Origin: an uncultured Clostridia bacterium
GTDB taxonomy: Bacteria > Bacillota > Clostridia > Christensenellales > Borkfalkiaceae
Assembly (NCBI GenBank): GCA_944367565.1
Contig: CALVWR010000005.1
Location: forward strand, 1 to 64,000
DNA: 64,000 nucleotides
Direction: 5' to 3'
Shown: piece after piece, positions 16,683 through 24,466 of the stretch
Numbering within the stretch: position 1 is the stretch's first letter
Layout of the letters: every line of letters starts with the position of its first letter
Notes under the pieces: model-generated
What the model was told of the DNA's origin: nothing
The model's input: only the letters and a program-made list of their open reading frames with translations
Databases searched by the model: none
Position numbers and translations under genes: made by a program

Positions 16683-17174
16683 TCATTTTGTCGTCGAACC
16701 GAAACCGCCGTTGCGAAGAGCGGAAGTTTCATCATTTTCGGCAAGGAAAAAGGCGGTGAAAATCCCCTGAGCAAAGCCTTGTCCTTTCTGTACGCAAACG
16801 CGTTTGTTTTCATAAGAACAATTTGTCAGTTTGATGAGGATATGCCCTTCGTTATCGGAAAAATAATAATCGGAATCGATGATGCCCACGGTGTTGTCGA
16901 GTTGGAGGCGGAATTTAAAGCCCAGACCGCTGCGCGGATAGAGGGAGAGGAAGTATCCTTCGTCGATCCGTACGCGGATACCCGTCGGGATCCGGATGCT
17001 TTCCCCCGGCTCGAGAACAAAGTCCGCGGGGGCAAAAAAGTCATATCCTGCAGAACCCGCGGTCGCGCGGCGAGGCAGAAGAATATCGGCATAATCGGCG
17101 GCAAAGTTGCTCTCCTGCGCCGCCCGATCGAAAATGCATTTGCTTACTTTCTGAAATTCGGCTACGGTTTTCAT
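16683..17174 (-). CDS. dut: dUTP diphosphatase
   Basis: Hydrolyses dUTP to dUMP, keeping uracil out of DNA. 163 residues with all five trimeric dUTPase motifs: motif 1 TAGSAGYDFFAP, motif 2 YPRSGLGFKF, motif 3 LDNTVGIIDSDYY (with the catalytic Asp and Tyr), motif 4 KGQGFAQGIF and motif 5 NGGFGSTTK at the C-terminus. It is larger than the minimal enzyme, with an extra N-terminal segment of about 25 residues. No ribosome site precedes the ATG, and the promoter places the transcript start on it, so it is probably read from a leaderless mRNA. Confidence 0.93.
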   Translation of the reverse strand: MKTVAEFQKVSKCIFDRAAQESNFAADYADILLPRRATAGSAGYDFFAPADFVLEPGESIRIPTGIRVRIDEGYFLSLYPRSGLGFKFRLQLDNTVGIIDSDYYFSDNEGHILIKLTNCSYENKRVCVQKGQGFAQGIFTAFFLAENDETSALRNGGFGSTTK

Positions 17175-17180
17175 AAAAAA

Positions 17181-17209
17181 AGTATAGCATAAAAGAGTCG
17201 TTCTGGCAA
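17181..17209 (-). promoter_or_regulatory. Promoter of dut (leaderless geometry)
   Basis: On the minus strand: TTGCCA (17209-17204), 17-base spacer, TATACT (17186-17181), then six bases to the ATG at 17174. The transcript should start at or within a base or two of the start codon. Confidence 0.6.
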
Positions 17210-17210
17210 G

Positions 17211-17243
17211 AAAAAATCCCGTCTTCGGCAGACGGGATTTTTT
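17211..17243. terminator. Bidirectional terminator after the 100-residue membrane protein
   Basis: AAAAAATCCCGTC (17211-17223) and GACGGGATTTTTT (17231-17243), a 13-bp perfect stem with T-runs on both strands, two bases beyond the stop of the minus-strand gene. Confidence 0.85.
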
Positions 17244-17244
17244 G

Positions 17245-17547
17245 TCAGATCAGATTGATGAAGTTCTGATATGTTTCCGGAAAAAACATAAATACGACGA
17301 TAAGCACAAGCAATGCCGCAAAGATGATCTGAAAGACGATATTTCTTTTCGACATGGCTTCCAGTCCGACAACCGCAACGAGCAGCAAGGAGCCGTAGGT
17401 GCGCAGGATCTGCAAAATATTCATCAACGTACCGTCCGGAATAAACTGGAATTTCGCGTTGATGATGAGGAGCGCATATACGAGCACAAGCACGATGGCG
17501 AGGATCTCCCCGAGAATATCCCAAACTTTTTCCATTCCTTTGAACAT
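17245..17547 (-). CDS. Small membrane protein with three transmembrane segments, unknown
   Basis: 100 residues, about three hydrophobic segments (near 12-31, 49-63 and 70-90). No family is recognised. It has its own consensus promoter, an AAAGGAGGG ribosome site and a strong terminator, so it is a real, single-gene unit. There are no charged residues inside the helices that would point to a channel or transporter. Confidence 0.65.
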   Translation of the reverse strand: MFKGMEKVWDILGEILAIVLVLVYALLIINAKFQFIPDGTLMNILQILRTYGSLLLVAVVGLEAMSKRNIVFQIIFAALLVLIVVFMFFPETYQNFINLI

Positions 17548-17579
17548 TGATTTTCCCTCCTTTGCAAAAATGTAAACCT

Positions 17580-17608
17580 ATTATATCGGAAACGAACGTA
17601 TTTGTCAA
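17580..17608 (-). promoter_or_regulatory. Promoter of the 100-residue membrane protein gene
   Basis: TTGACA (17608-17603), 17 bases, TATAAT (17585-17580) on the minus strand; both boxes match consensus exactly. Confidence 0.8.
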
Positions 17609-17617
17609 CCCGAGATC

Positions 17618-17649
17618 AAAAAAAAGTCTCCGTTTCGAAAAACGGAGAC
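17618..17649 (-). terminator. Terminator of the coiled-coil membrane protein gene
   Basis: GTCTCCGTTT (17626-17635) pairs with AAACGGAGAC (17640-17649) around a CGAA loop; on the minus strand it is followed by eight T. Confidence 0.85.
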
Positions 17650-17680
17650 CGTATGATTGAGAGCCGCAGGCAAAACCGAT

Positions 17681-18967
17681 TCAGCTGTTGCGCCGCATAT
17701 AGTCCACATCGGTCTGCGTGGCGGCAGCGCTTTCCGCCTGCTGACGGGCATATTCGGTTTGTTTTGCGCTTTCATCGGCAAGTCGGTTCATGCTTTCCGC
17801 CTGTTCGCGTGCGGACGCCGCCTGTTCCCTTGCGTATTCGGCTTGCTTCTGCGCGTATTCCGCCTGTTTTTTCGCATATTCTTCCGCCTTCTGCTGAGAA
17901 CGCAGCGTTTCCATGCCGATGCTTTCCATCTTCGCGCGGTGTTGCGCTTCTGCGTTCGAGCGTGCCGCTTCGGCGTGTCTGCGTTCCAGAATTTCGTAAA
18001 CTTCCTTCAGATTCTCCGCCCGCGAAGAATTGAGAAGATCCAGCGCCGCCTGCAGATCGGAAACGTTTGCAAATTCCGAAGGAAAGGGGGCAAGGTAAAC
18101 CTTATTGATCAGCGATTCCAGAATCTGATGATTGACGATGTCGAAATATGTATCGGAAAGTTCCTTCGCCTTTGCCGCTTTTTCGTTGTAATATTTTTCG
18201 AGTTCCGCGTCGGCTTTTTCCGTTTCCGCATAAGCGGGGGAGCGTTCGATGTAGGATTGAAGAAGTTTCTTTTTATTTTCCTTTCCGAAATGTCCGGCGA
18301 TCAGCGTAATCAGCGCGACAAAGCACAGAACAAAAAACGCGAAATGTCCCCATCCGTAAAAGAATCGGAATAACGCGATCGGCATATTCATGGGAACGTC
18401 GGGCTGATTCCGAAGATTCATGTACATCGCCAGGCAGATTATGCCGAGGATCAGAGGAATCAAAAAGGAAAGTCTTTGAAAGATGCCCCATTCCTTCGGC
18501 AGTTGCGCGAGAACGATCTCCTGTTCCCTGTTTTTCATCACCGGCGCATTCGGATGATAACGGGAGGCGTTCAGCGTCATTCTCTTCATGCTGAGCGACG
18601 CGTATTTCAAGGCGTTTCCCGCAAGAACGTTCTTGATCTCCGCACAGCCCTTCGCAAAATTGAGCGCCACTTTCGCGTCGGTTTTTTTCTCGGGTTCGTT
18701 GTGATAGGTTCCGGTATAAACGCTGTTGTCCTTGATATGCTGATCGTACAGTTCGTTCAGCGACGTAACCGCGGTCTGCGCGCCTTTCAAATGTTCCGTA
18801 TATAAAGCGGATTCTTCTTCAAAAATCTGGTCCATCTGTTCGCGCGTTTCTTTGAATTTGCAGACATTTTCGATTGCGGATTTCAATGCCGCGTCAACGT
18901 CTTTTTCCGTTTGAGGGCGCAATCCGGATTTCTTTACGGTTCCGTCGCTCTGTGCCTGTTTTGCCAT
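17681..18967 (-). CDS. Two-helix membrane protein with long coiled-coil C-terminus, unknown
   Basis: 428 residues from ATG 18967 (ribosome site GGAAAGGAG). A cytoplasmic helical N-terminal region of about 160 residues precedes two transmembrane helices (about 166-184 and 206-226) with a short loop between them. The C-terminal 200 residues are helical and end in heptad-like repeats of the form AEYAxKQ/AREQ (about 365-420), a clear coiled coil. No family is recognised. It lies upstream and divergent to tRNA-Gly and the SPFH protein, and could be part of the same membrane scaffold (inference). Confidence 0.65.
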   Translation of the reverse strand: MAKQAQSDGTVKKSGLRPQTEKDVDAALKSAIENVCKFKETREQMDQIFEEESALYTEHLKGAQTAVTSLNELYDQHIKDNSVYTGTYHNEPEKKTDAKVALNFAKGCAEIKNVLAGNALKYASLSMKRMTLNASRYHPNAPVMKNREQEIVLAQLPKEWGIFQRLSFLIPLILGIICLAMYMNLRNQPDVPMNMPIALFRFFYGWGHFAFFVLCFVALITLIAGHFGKENKKKLLQSYIERSPAYAETEKADAELEKYYNEKAAKAKELSDTYFDIVNHQILESLINKVYLAPFPSEFANVSDLQAALDLLNSSRAENLKEVYEILERRHAEAARSNAEAQHRAKMESIGMETLRSQQKAEEYAKKQAEYAQKQAEYAREQAASAREQAESMNRLADESAKQTEYARQQAESAAATQTDVDYMRRNS

Positions 18968-19000
18968 AAATATCTCCTTTCCTTTTATATATTTAATCTT

Positions 19001-19029
19001 ATTATATTGAAAAAAGAAAAAAGTGTCAA
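19001..19029 (-). promoter_or_regulatory. Promoter of the coiled-coil membrane protein gene
   Basis: TTGACA (19029-19024), 17 bases, TATAAT (19006-19001), both exact. Confidence 0.8.
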
Positions 19030-19226
19030 GTCTGTCACAAAAATTTATTACAATAAATAGAAAAAAAGAAAAAGGCAATCTTGAAAGTTTCGGTTGACAG
19101 AAAATCAAAAGGGGATTCTTCCCGTCTGTGCAACGACGCCAACGCGTGCGCGCTTGCGGAATGGAAATACGGCGCGGGGCGCGGAAAATACAAAATCCAA
19201 AATGGAAAAAAAGTTTTTATTTTTGA

Positions 19227-19255
19227 TTTACATTTGTCTTGAATCGTGTTATAAT
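19227..19255 (+). promoter_or_regulatory. Promoter of tRNA-Gly
   Basis: TTTACA (19227-19232), 17 bases, TATAAT (19250-19255). The rest of the stretch 19030-19226 shows nothing recognisable. Confidence 0.65.
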
Positions 19256-19293
19256 AAGGAAGCTATGACGAACAGCCGTCGCACGGAGCAGGC

Positions 19294-19367
19294 GCAGGTG
19301 TAGTTTAGTGGCAAAACAACAGCTTCCCAAGCTGTGGTTGTGAGTTCGATTCTCATCACCTGCTCCA
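19294..19367 (+). tRNA. tRNA-Gly (anticodon CCC)
   Basis: Acceptor arms GCAGGTG (19294-19300) and CACCTGC (19357-19363), D arm GTTT...AAAC, anticodon stem ACAGC/GCTGT around loop TTCCCAA, T arm with TTCGATT. The anticodon CCC reads GGG. The CCA end is encoded (19365-19367). A terminator follows at once, so it is transcribed alone. Confidence 0.95.
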
Positions 19368-19370
19368 TGT

Positions 19371-19404
19371 AAAAAAACGCAGGGAAAAATCCCTGCGTTT
19401 TTTT
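19371..19404 (+). terminator. Terminator of tRNA-Gly
   Basis: AAAAAAACGCAGGG (19371-19384) pairs with CCCTGCGTTTTTTT (19391-19404). The last T residues form part of the next -35 box. Confidence 0.9.
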
Positions 19405-19432
19405 GACAACTTCGGGAAAAATATGCTATAAT
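19403..19432 (+). promoter_or_regulatory. Promoter of the SPFH protein gene
   Basis: TTGACA (19403-19408), 18 bases, TATAAT (19427-19432) with an upstream TG. It overlaps the end of the tRNA terminator. Confidence 0.75.
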
Positions 19433-19485
19433 AAAAGCGAAAGACAAAAAACAGGCTTCCGGGAACGGAAAAGGGGAGGATCAGT

Positions 19486-20559
19486 ATGGCGCTGTTTTTA
19501 AGAGTCATCGAATGGGCAGACGAATCGAAAGATCAGATCGTATATAAATATCCGCTGAAAAATGCGGGCAGGGAAATCAACCAGAAGAGCAAACTGGTGG
19601 TCAGAGAATCGCAGGAGGCTGTCTTTGTCCATAAAGGGCAGATCTGCGATATTTTCCCGGCGGGGACGTATGACCTGAATACCGATATATTCCCCATTCT
19701 TTCAAAACTGGCCGGTTGGAAATACGGGTTCCAGACGCCCATTACGCTGGATATCTATTATGTGAGCGTAAAGCAGTTTACGGGGATCAAATGGGGTACG
19801 GCGAATCCGATCATGATCCGGGATCCCGAATTCGGGATGATCCGCGTGAAAGGTTACGGGTCGTTTGCCTTTAAGGTCAACGACGTGGGCGTATTCCTGC
19901 GCGAACTGTTCGGCACAAACTCGTCTTTCGAAACGGGGGATATCACCGACTGGCTGAAGACCATGTTGCTTTCCGCGCTGACGGACGCCATCGGGGAAAG
20001 CAAAATTTCCGCGTTGGACCTTGCGGGCAACACGCTGGAATTCAATGAGATCGTCAAGCACAGTATTCAGGATAAATTCAAATCCATCGGACTTCTTCTC
20101 ACCAATCTGTTTATCGAGAATATGTCCGTTCCGGAAGAAGTGGAGAAGGCGATCGATCAGCGCAGCAAACTGGGCATCTTGGGCGACAAGACGGACGTGT
20201 TGCTGAAGATCTCCGCGGCGGAAGCGATGAAGGACGCGGCGAAGAACGAAGGAATGGGCGGTGCGTTCGTAGGTGCAGGCATGGGAATCGGTGCCGGCGC
20301 GGGGCTGGGATCCATTTTCGGAGAAGCGTTCCGCAGCGCGCAGCAACCGGCAAACGCGGCGCCGTCGGGCGGTGCGAACGCGGGCGGTGCGAACGCGGGC
20401 GGCGCAACCTGTCCCAAGTGCGGCGCGCACGTCGGTTTGAGGGCGAAATTCTGCCCGGAATGCGGGGAAAAACTTGCGGCAAAGAAATTCTGTCCGCAAT
20501 GCGGGGCGGAAGTGAAAAGTTCCGCCAAGTTCTGCCCGGAATGCGGCAATAAATTTTAA
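19486..20559 (+). CDS. SPFH-domain protein with C-terminal zinc ribbons (YdjI-like)
   Basis: 357 residues. The first 240 or so form an SPFH/virion-core-like domain (QEAVFVHKGQICDIFPAGTY near the start, FGMIRVKGYGSFAFKVND in the middle). A Gly/Ala-rich hinge (about 255-305) follows, and then zinc ribbons with repeated CPKCG / CPECG / CPQCG knuckles to the C-terminus. YdjI of Bacillus has this plan and helps place PspA at the membrane under envelope stress. No PspA gene is in the window, but a zinc-ribbon membrane protein of the YdjG sort is at 21981. Ribosome site GGGGAGG before ATG. Confidence 0.85.
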   Translation: MALFLRVIEWADESKDQIVYKYPLKNAGREINQKSKLVVRESQEAVFVHKGQICDIFPAGTYDLNTDIFPILSKLAGWKYGFQTPITLDIYYVSVKQFTGIKWGTANPIMIRDPEFGMIRVKGYGSFAFKVNDVGVFLRELFGTNSSFETGDITDWLKTMLLSALTDAIGESKISALDLAGNTLEFNEIVKHSIQDKFKSIGLLLTNLFIENMSVPEEVEKAIDQRSKLGILGDKTDVLLKISAAEAMKDAAKNEGMGGAFVGAGMGIGAGAGLGSIFGEAFRSAQQPANAAPSGGANAGGANAGGATCPKCGAHVGLRAKFCPECGEKLAAKKFCPQCGAEVKSSAKFCPECGNKF

Positions 20560-20608
20560 AACAACGTTAAAAAAATAACGCGATAAGCGAAATCAGGAGG
20601 ATGAGACA

Positions 20609-20806
20609 ATGGCTAATAAAATCACGGCGGAAACCAAAATTTTCGACGCGTTGGAAATCAATCCCAAGGCTGGGGAAATTCTGATGCGCTACGGAATGCA
20701 TTGCCTGGGTTGCGCGCTTGCGCACGGCGAGACGGTTGGCGAAGCGGCGGATGTACACGGCGCCGATCTCGAAAAAATGCTCGAAGAACTCAACGACGTC
20801 AAATAA
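20609..20806 (+). CDS. DUF1858-domain protein
   Basis: 65 residues matching the DUF1858 (ScdA N-terminal-like) helical domain: TKIFDALEINPKAGEILMRY then the Cys pair in HCLGCALAHGETVGEAA. Proteins of this type occur in anaerobes near hybrid-cluster and Fe-S repair proteins; a redox role for the CxxC pair is likely but unproved. It has an AGGAGG ribosome site and lies 49 bases after the SPFH gene, with a terminator just beyond. Confidence 0.9.
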   Translation: MANKITAETKIFDALEINPKAGEILMRYGMHCLGCALAHGETVGEAADVHGADLEKMLEELNDVK

Positions 20807-20813
20807 ACGATGA

Positions 20814-20850
20814 AAAAAATGCGGCAGTCGGGAGACTGCCGCATTTTTTC
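20814..20850. terminator. Terminator after the DUF1858 gene
   Basis: AAAAAATGCGGCAGTC (20814-20829) and GACTGCCGCATTTTTT (20834-20849), a perfect 16-bp stem with a 4-base loop. Confidence 0.9.
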
Positions 20851-20960
20851 AAAAGAAAACAAAAAACGTTCTATCGGGAATATCGGCGTTTGTTTGAAAA
20901 AAATGAGAAAGGCGTTTTACCAAAAGGACGCGGCGCATATTTTATAATCGGAAACACGCG

Positions 20961-21042
20961 CGGCCGGGAATTTCGGCGGGCGTCAGAATGAGCGGCTGAA
21001 AATTTCTGCGTCAGAATGAGAGGTCGGGAATTTCGGCGGGCG
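20961..21042. repeat. Degenerate tandem repeat of about 28-32 bases
   Basis: CGGGAATTTCGGCGGGCG occurs at 20965-20982 and 21025-21042, and GCGTCAGAATGAG at 20980-20992 and 21008-21020. The middle copy is diverged. The array lies between the DUF1858 terminator and the 3' end of the AraC gene; the rest of 20851-21075 shows no gene. Confidence 0.55.
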
Positions 21043-21075
21043 GCGGGAGTGCCCGTACCCGTAGACCGGAAAAAT

Positions 21076-21846
21076 TCAAGGGGTCTTTTTCGTCTTTTTC
21101 GGAGAGATGCCGAAAGCCGCCCGGTAGGCGCGGTAGAAGGTGTTCAGACTTTCAAATCCGCAAGCGAAGGCCGTTTCGCTCACCGTTTTGTCGCCTTGTG
21201 CAAGCAAGGCTTTCGCCTTTTGCGCGCGGATACGGTTGACATACTGCGGCAGGGAGCCGACGTATTTTGAAAAGGTGCGCGAAATATGTTCGCGGGAATA
21301 TCCGCAGAGTTCCGAAAGCGACGCAAGGGTGATGCGTTCTTCCGAACGGCGTTCGATATGGTCGAGGATTCTGCAGATGAGCGCGTCGCCGTTTCCGGTG
21401 ATACGGGGAACGGGAGAAACTTGTTTCAGAAATTCCGCCGTCAGAACGGTGCAGACGCCCGTCAGCGCGAGCGATTTGTCCGGCGCGGAAAGATAATGCC
21501 GGTAAAGCGTATCGAGCAGGGAAAAATCGTCGAAGGTAAAAAATGCGGGAAAAGTCTTATCGGGATAACGGGACGCAAAACCCGCAAAACAGGTTTTGTC
21601 GAACAATAAAATATATGCGGTAAGATCCTTTGCGTCCTCATAGGCGTGTACCGAGAAACCGTCGCAGAAGCAGACGTCGCCGCGGCGGAGGGTCCGCCGT
21701 TCCCCGTTGACGGAAACGCAAATCGTTCCGGTTTCCACGATCAGCAGCTCCGTACGGGAGTGAAAATGGGCGGGAATGGGATCGACCGTGCGTTTTTCAA
21801 AGAAAAAATAATCGGACTTTTCCGCCGACGTTTCATAATAACTCAT
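21076..21846 (-). CDS. AraC-family transcriptional regulator
   Basis: 256 residues from ATG 21846 (ribosome site GGAGAG). The N-terminal half is a cupin effector domain (HFHSRTELLIVETGTICVSV, RRGDVCFCDGFSVHAY). The C-terminal 100 residues hold the two helix-turn-helix units of the family (LASLSELCGYSREHISRTF and VSETAFACGFESLNTFYRAY). It regulates an unknown gene. It is divergent from the zinc-ribbon membrane protein at 21981, so that gene is one possible target. Confidence 0.9.
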   Translation of the reverse strand: MSYYETSAEKSDYFFFEKRTVDPIPAHFHSRTELLIVETGTICVSVNGERRTLRRGDVCFCDGFSVHAYEDAKDLTAYILLFDKTCFAGFASRYPDKTFPAFFTFDDFSLLDTLYRHYLSAPDKSLALTGVCTVLTAEFLKQVSPVPRITGNGDALICRILDHIERRSEERITLASLSELCGYSREHISRTFSKYVGSLPQYVNRIRAQKAKALLAQGDKTVSETAFACGFESLNTFYRAYRAAFGISPKKTKKTP

Positions 21847-21864
21847 CGCGCTCTCCTTTTTTTT

Positions 21865-21893
21865 ATTATAACCGTTTTCGGGAAAAAAGTAAA
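21865..21893 (-). promoter_or_regulatory. Promoter of the AraC-family gene
   Basis: TTTACT (21893-21888), 17 bases, TATAAT (21870-21865) on the minus strand. Confidence 0.55.
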
Positions 21894-21980
21894 GCGCGAA
21901 GGAGGCTTTGCGCGGGCAGGTATTTCGCAGATGCCGCGGCGGAGAAACGGAAAAGAATTTACAGGAAAATGGAGGGGCGT

Positions 21981-23081
21981 ATGGAAGAACGGAAGATGAA
22001 TACGGAGTTTGAAGAGTCGGAAGGGGTGGAAACCGATTACGAGAAATGCGAAGCCTGCGGATCCAATATGAAGTATGATCCGAAGAGCAATATGCTCTTT
22101 TGCGAACACTGCGGGACGAAGCGGGCGTTCGGGGAAGGTGCGCGGGCGGAAGAGCTTGCGATCGAGGACGCCCTGCGGACGGAAACGGCGGGAAACTGGA
22201 GTGAAGAGACGAAGGTATTCCGCTGTGAGAATTGCGGCGCGAAAGTCGTTCTTGCCAAAGGGGAGACGGCGACGTGCTGTCCATTTTGCGGAACGGCGCA
22301 GGTGGTGGAGCTCGACGAGCTGGCGGGAATCAAGCCGAATGCCGTATTGCCATTCCGCCTTACGCAGAACGATTCCAACGAATCGTGTAAAAAGTGGGCG
22401 AAAAGGAAATGGTTTGCGCCGAACGCTTTCAAAAAAAATCTGAAACCGGAGAATCTGCACGGCGTATACGTTCCCTGTTTCACGTTTGACAGTTCTACGT
22501 CGTCGCGCTATTACGGGCGCATCGGCAAGCGCCATACGCGGACGGTCGGGTCGGGGAAAAACCGCCGTACGGAAACTTATATCGTCTGGCGCAACATCAG
22601 CGGGAGATTCAATCACCGTTTCGACGATGTGACGATCACCGCCGGCTCGAAGGTGTCGCAGAAGGATCTGGGCAAAATGGGACCGTTTGCCAGCAATGAG
22701 GCGTTGCATTACGACGGAAAATATCTTCTGGGATTTTCTGCCTATCATTATGAAAAAGACATCGTGCAATGCTGGGGAGAGGCGAAAAATGCGATGGACG
22801 CCGAGATCAAGCGGCTTATCCTTTCGCAGTACAGTTACGATGATATCGATTATATCAACATCAGCACGACGCATACGGGCGTGACGTATAAATACGTTCT
22901 GTTTCCTGTCTATGCGGGACATTTTTCCTTCAAAAAGAAAGAATATTCCTTTTTCGTGAACGGGACGAACGGCAGGGTGACGGGAAAAACGCCGATCGCC
23001 GTCTGGAAGGTTCTTCTGGCAATCGTATTCGGACTTGCGGCGGTTTCGGCGCTTTGCTATCTCGTGATGCAATTTATGTAA
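21981..23081 (+). CDS. TFIIB-type zinc-ribbon membrane protein (YdjG-like)
   Basis: 366 residues from ATG 21981, chosen because GGAGGGG sits at the right distance; an ATG at 21969 is in frame. Two zinc ribbons open the protein (CEACG...CEHCG, about 18-40, and CENCG...CPFCG, about 78-103). A beta-rich middle region (about 125-320) and one C-terminal transmembrane helix (about 340-362, cytoplasmic N-terminus) follow. The plan is like the YdjG/TFIIB-type zinc-ribbon proteins that work with SPFH and PspA proteins. A Lys-rich stretch of about 20 residues lies near residue 140. Confidence 0.75.
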   Translation: MEERKMNTEFEESEGVETDYEKCEACGSNMKYDPKSNMLFCEHCGTKRAFGEGARAEELAIEDALRTETAGNWSEETKVFRCENCGAKVVLAKGETATCCPFCGTAQVVELDELAGIKPNAVLPFRLTQNDSNESCKKWAKRKWFAPNAFKKNLKPENLHGVYVPCFTFDSSTSSRYYGRIGKRHTRTVGSGKNRRTETYIVWRNISGRFNHRFDDVTITAGSKVSQKDLGKMGPFASNEALHYDGKYLLGFSAYHYEKDIVQCWGEAKNAMDAEIKRLILSQYSYDDIDYINISTTHTGVTYKYVLFPVYAGHFSFKKKEYSFFVNGTNGRVTGKTPIAVWKVLLAIVFGLAAVSALCYLVMQFM

Positions 23082-23094
23082 AAAGTGCGTTTTT

Positions 23095-23128
23095 GCCGCT
23101 CCGACCGCTATTTAGCGGTCGGAGCGGC
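23095..23128. other. GC-rich 14-bp hairpin
   Basis: GCCGCTCCGACCGC (23095-23108) and GCGGTCGGAGCGGC (23115-23128), loop TATTTA, 13 bases after the zinc-ribbon gene. There is no T-run behind it, so its role in termination is uncertain; it may stabilise the 3' end. Confidence 0.5.
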
Positions 23129-23159
23129 TGAAAAATACAAGATATAGCGGCGTCGGAAA

Positions 23160-23187
23160 AAACTCGCAAAAAGGCGGGTTTTTTTCG
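23160..23187 (+). terminator. Terminator upstream of the ribosomal operon
   Basis: AAACTCGC (23160-23167) pairs with GCGGGTTT (23174-23181; one T-G pair), followed by a run of T. It insulates the ribosomal operon promoter from upstream reading. Confidence 0.65.
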
Positions 23188-23206
23188 GAAAAATCGTGAA
23201 AAACAG

Positions 23207-23235
23207 TTGACATTGCCTGCAAAATTTAATATAAT
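23207..23235 (+). promoter_or_regulatory. Main promoter of the S10-spc-alpha operon
   Basis: TTGACA (23207-23212), 17 bases, TATAAT (23230-23235); both boxes are exact consensus, as expected for a ribosomal operon. Confidence 0.85.
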
Positions 23236-23241
23236 GAGTAG

Positions 23242-23483
23242 GCTGTGTAATAGGGGTGATGCGGAAAGTTACTTAATTTCGCTTTAAACAGCGGGCGAAA
23301 AGATAATTTCCGTTGACAAATGTAGGGGCTCGACCTCTGCGACTAACATCGGGTTTTGTGGACGCAGGTCATTCGCAGCGACTTAATTTGATTTAAGTAT
23401 CGGCGGATGATTTTTTTATGTTTGCGGATCCGACACACACGGCAAAGTTGACGAAATGTTAGGATAAAGAAAGGAGTAAAAAC
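23242..23483 (+). other. 5' leader of the ribosomal operon (about 240 bases)
   Basis: No gene is seen between the promoter and rpsJ. The stretch holds short inverted repeats, for example AGGGG...CCTCT (23323-23337), and ends with the rpsJ ribosome site AAAGGAGT. Long S10 leaders in other bacteria bind ribosomal protein L4 for feedback control; whether this one does cannot be told. Confidence 0.5.
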
Positions 23484-23783
23484 ATGGCAAGTCAGAAAAT
23501 CAGAATCAAATTGGTATCTTACGACCACGAAATGGTGGATCAGGCTACGGCGAGGATCGTGGAGACGATGAAGAAGGGCGGCGCGAAGATCAGCGGACCC
23601 ATTCCTCTGCCCACGGAGAAGGAAGTGGTGACCATTCTGCGTTCGCCGCACAAAGACAAGGACAGCCGCGAACAGTTCGAGATCAGGACGCACAAAAGAC
23701 TGATCGACATTTATTCGCCGAACATCAAGCTGCTCGACAGTATTCATCTGCCTGCCGGCGTCGACATTAAGATCAAGTTATAA
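23484..23783 (+). CDS. rpsJ: 30S ribosomal protein S10
   Basis: 99 residues, full-length S10/Nus[21 protein letters not shown] at the start, [20 protein letters not shown] in the middle and RLIDIYSPN near the end. It is both a 30S head protein and a partner of NusB in antitermination. First gene of the superoperon. Confidence 0.97.
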   Translation: MASQKIRIKLVSYDHEMVDQATARIVETMKKGGAKISGPIPLPTEKEVVTILRSPHKDKDSREQFEIRTHKRLIDIYSPNIKLLDSIHLPAGVDIKIKL

Positions 23784-23821
23784 ACAATAATATAGAATAA
23801 ATACGGAGGTGAACTTTATCT

Positions 23822-24454
23822 ATGAATAAAGCAATCATTGGGAAGAAGTTGGGAATGACGCAGGTTTTCGCGCCCGACGGCAAGGTGATTCCCGTAACGG
23901 TAGTGGAAGCGGGTCCGTGTCCGGTGGTGCAGGTGAAAACTTTGGAAAGAGACGGGTACACGGCGTTGAAGCTTGGCTTTGACGAAACCACGGAAAAGGC
24001 GCTGAACAAGCCGCAGCTCGGGCAGTTCAAGAAAGCGGGCGTGGCGCCGCAGAAAGTGCTCAAGGAAGTGCGTTTTGACGACGTGAGCGCGTATTCGGTC
24101 GGACAGGCTCTGAAATGCGACATTTTTGCCGCGGGCGACAAGGTGGACGTTTCGGGCGTGACGAAGGGCCACGGATTCACGGGCGTCATCAAGAGATGGA
24201 ACAATCACCGTCTGAAGGAAACGCACGGCGTCGGGCCTGTACACCGGGAAGTCGGTTCGATGGGCGCGAACAGCACGCCGAGCCGCGTATTCAAGGGAAA
24301 GAAAATGCCCGGACAGTACGGACATGAAAACGTAACCATACAGAATCTTGAAATCGTGAAAGTGGATGTCGAGAGAAACGCGCTTTTGATCAAAGGTGCG
24401 ATTCCGGGACCGGTGAAGAGCATCGTAACGATCAAGGAAAGCGTGAAAGGTTAA
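23822..24454 (+). CDS. rplC: 50S ribosomal protein L3
   Basis: 210 residues: [20 protein letters not shown] at the start and the conserved [20 protein letters not shown] loop that reaches the peptidyl-transferase centre. ATG 23822 follows CGGAGGTGAACTTTATCT. 38 bases after rpsJ. Confidence 0.97.
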   Translation: MNKAIIGKKLGMTQVFAPDGKVIPVTVVEAGPCPVVQVKTLERDGYTALKLGFDETTEKALNKPQLGQFKKAGVAPQKVLKEVRFDDVSAYSVGQALKCDIFAAGDKVDVSGVTKGHGFTGVIKRWNNHRLKETHGVGPVHREVGSMGANSTPSRVFKGKKMPGQYGHENVTIQNLEIVKVDVERNALLIKGAIPGPVKSIVTIKESVKG

Positions 24455-24466
24455 GGAGAAGGGACA

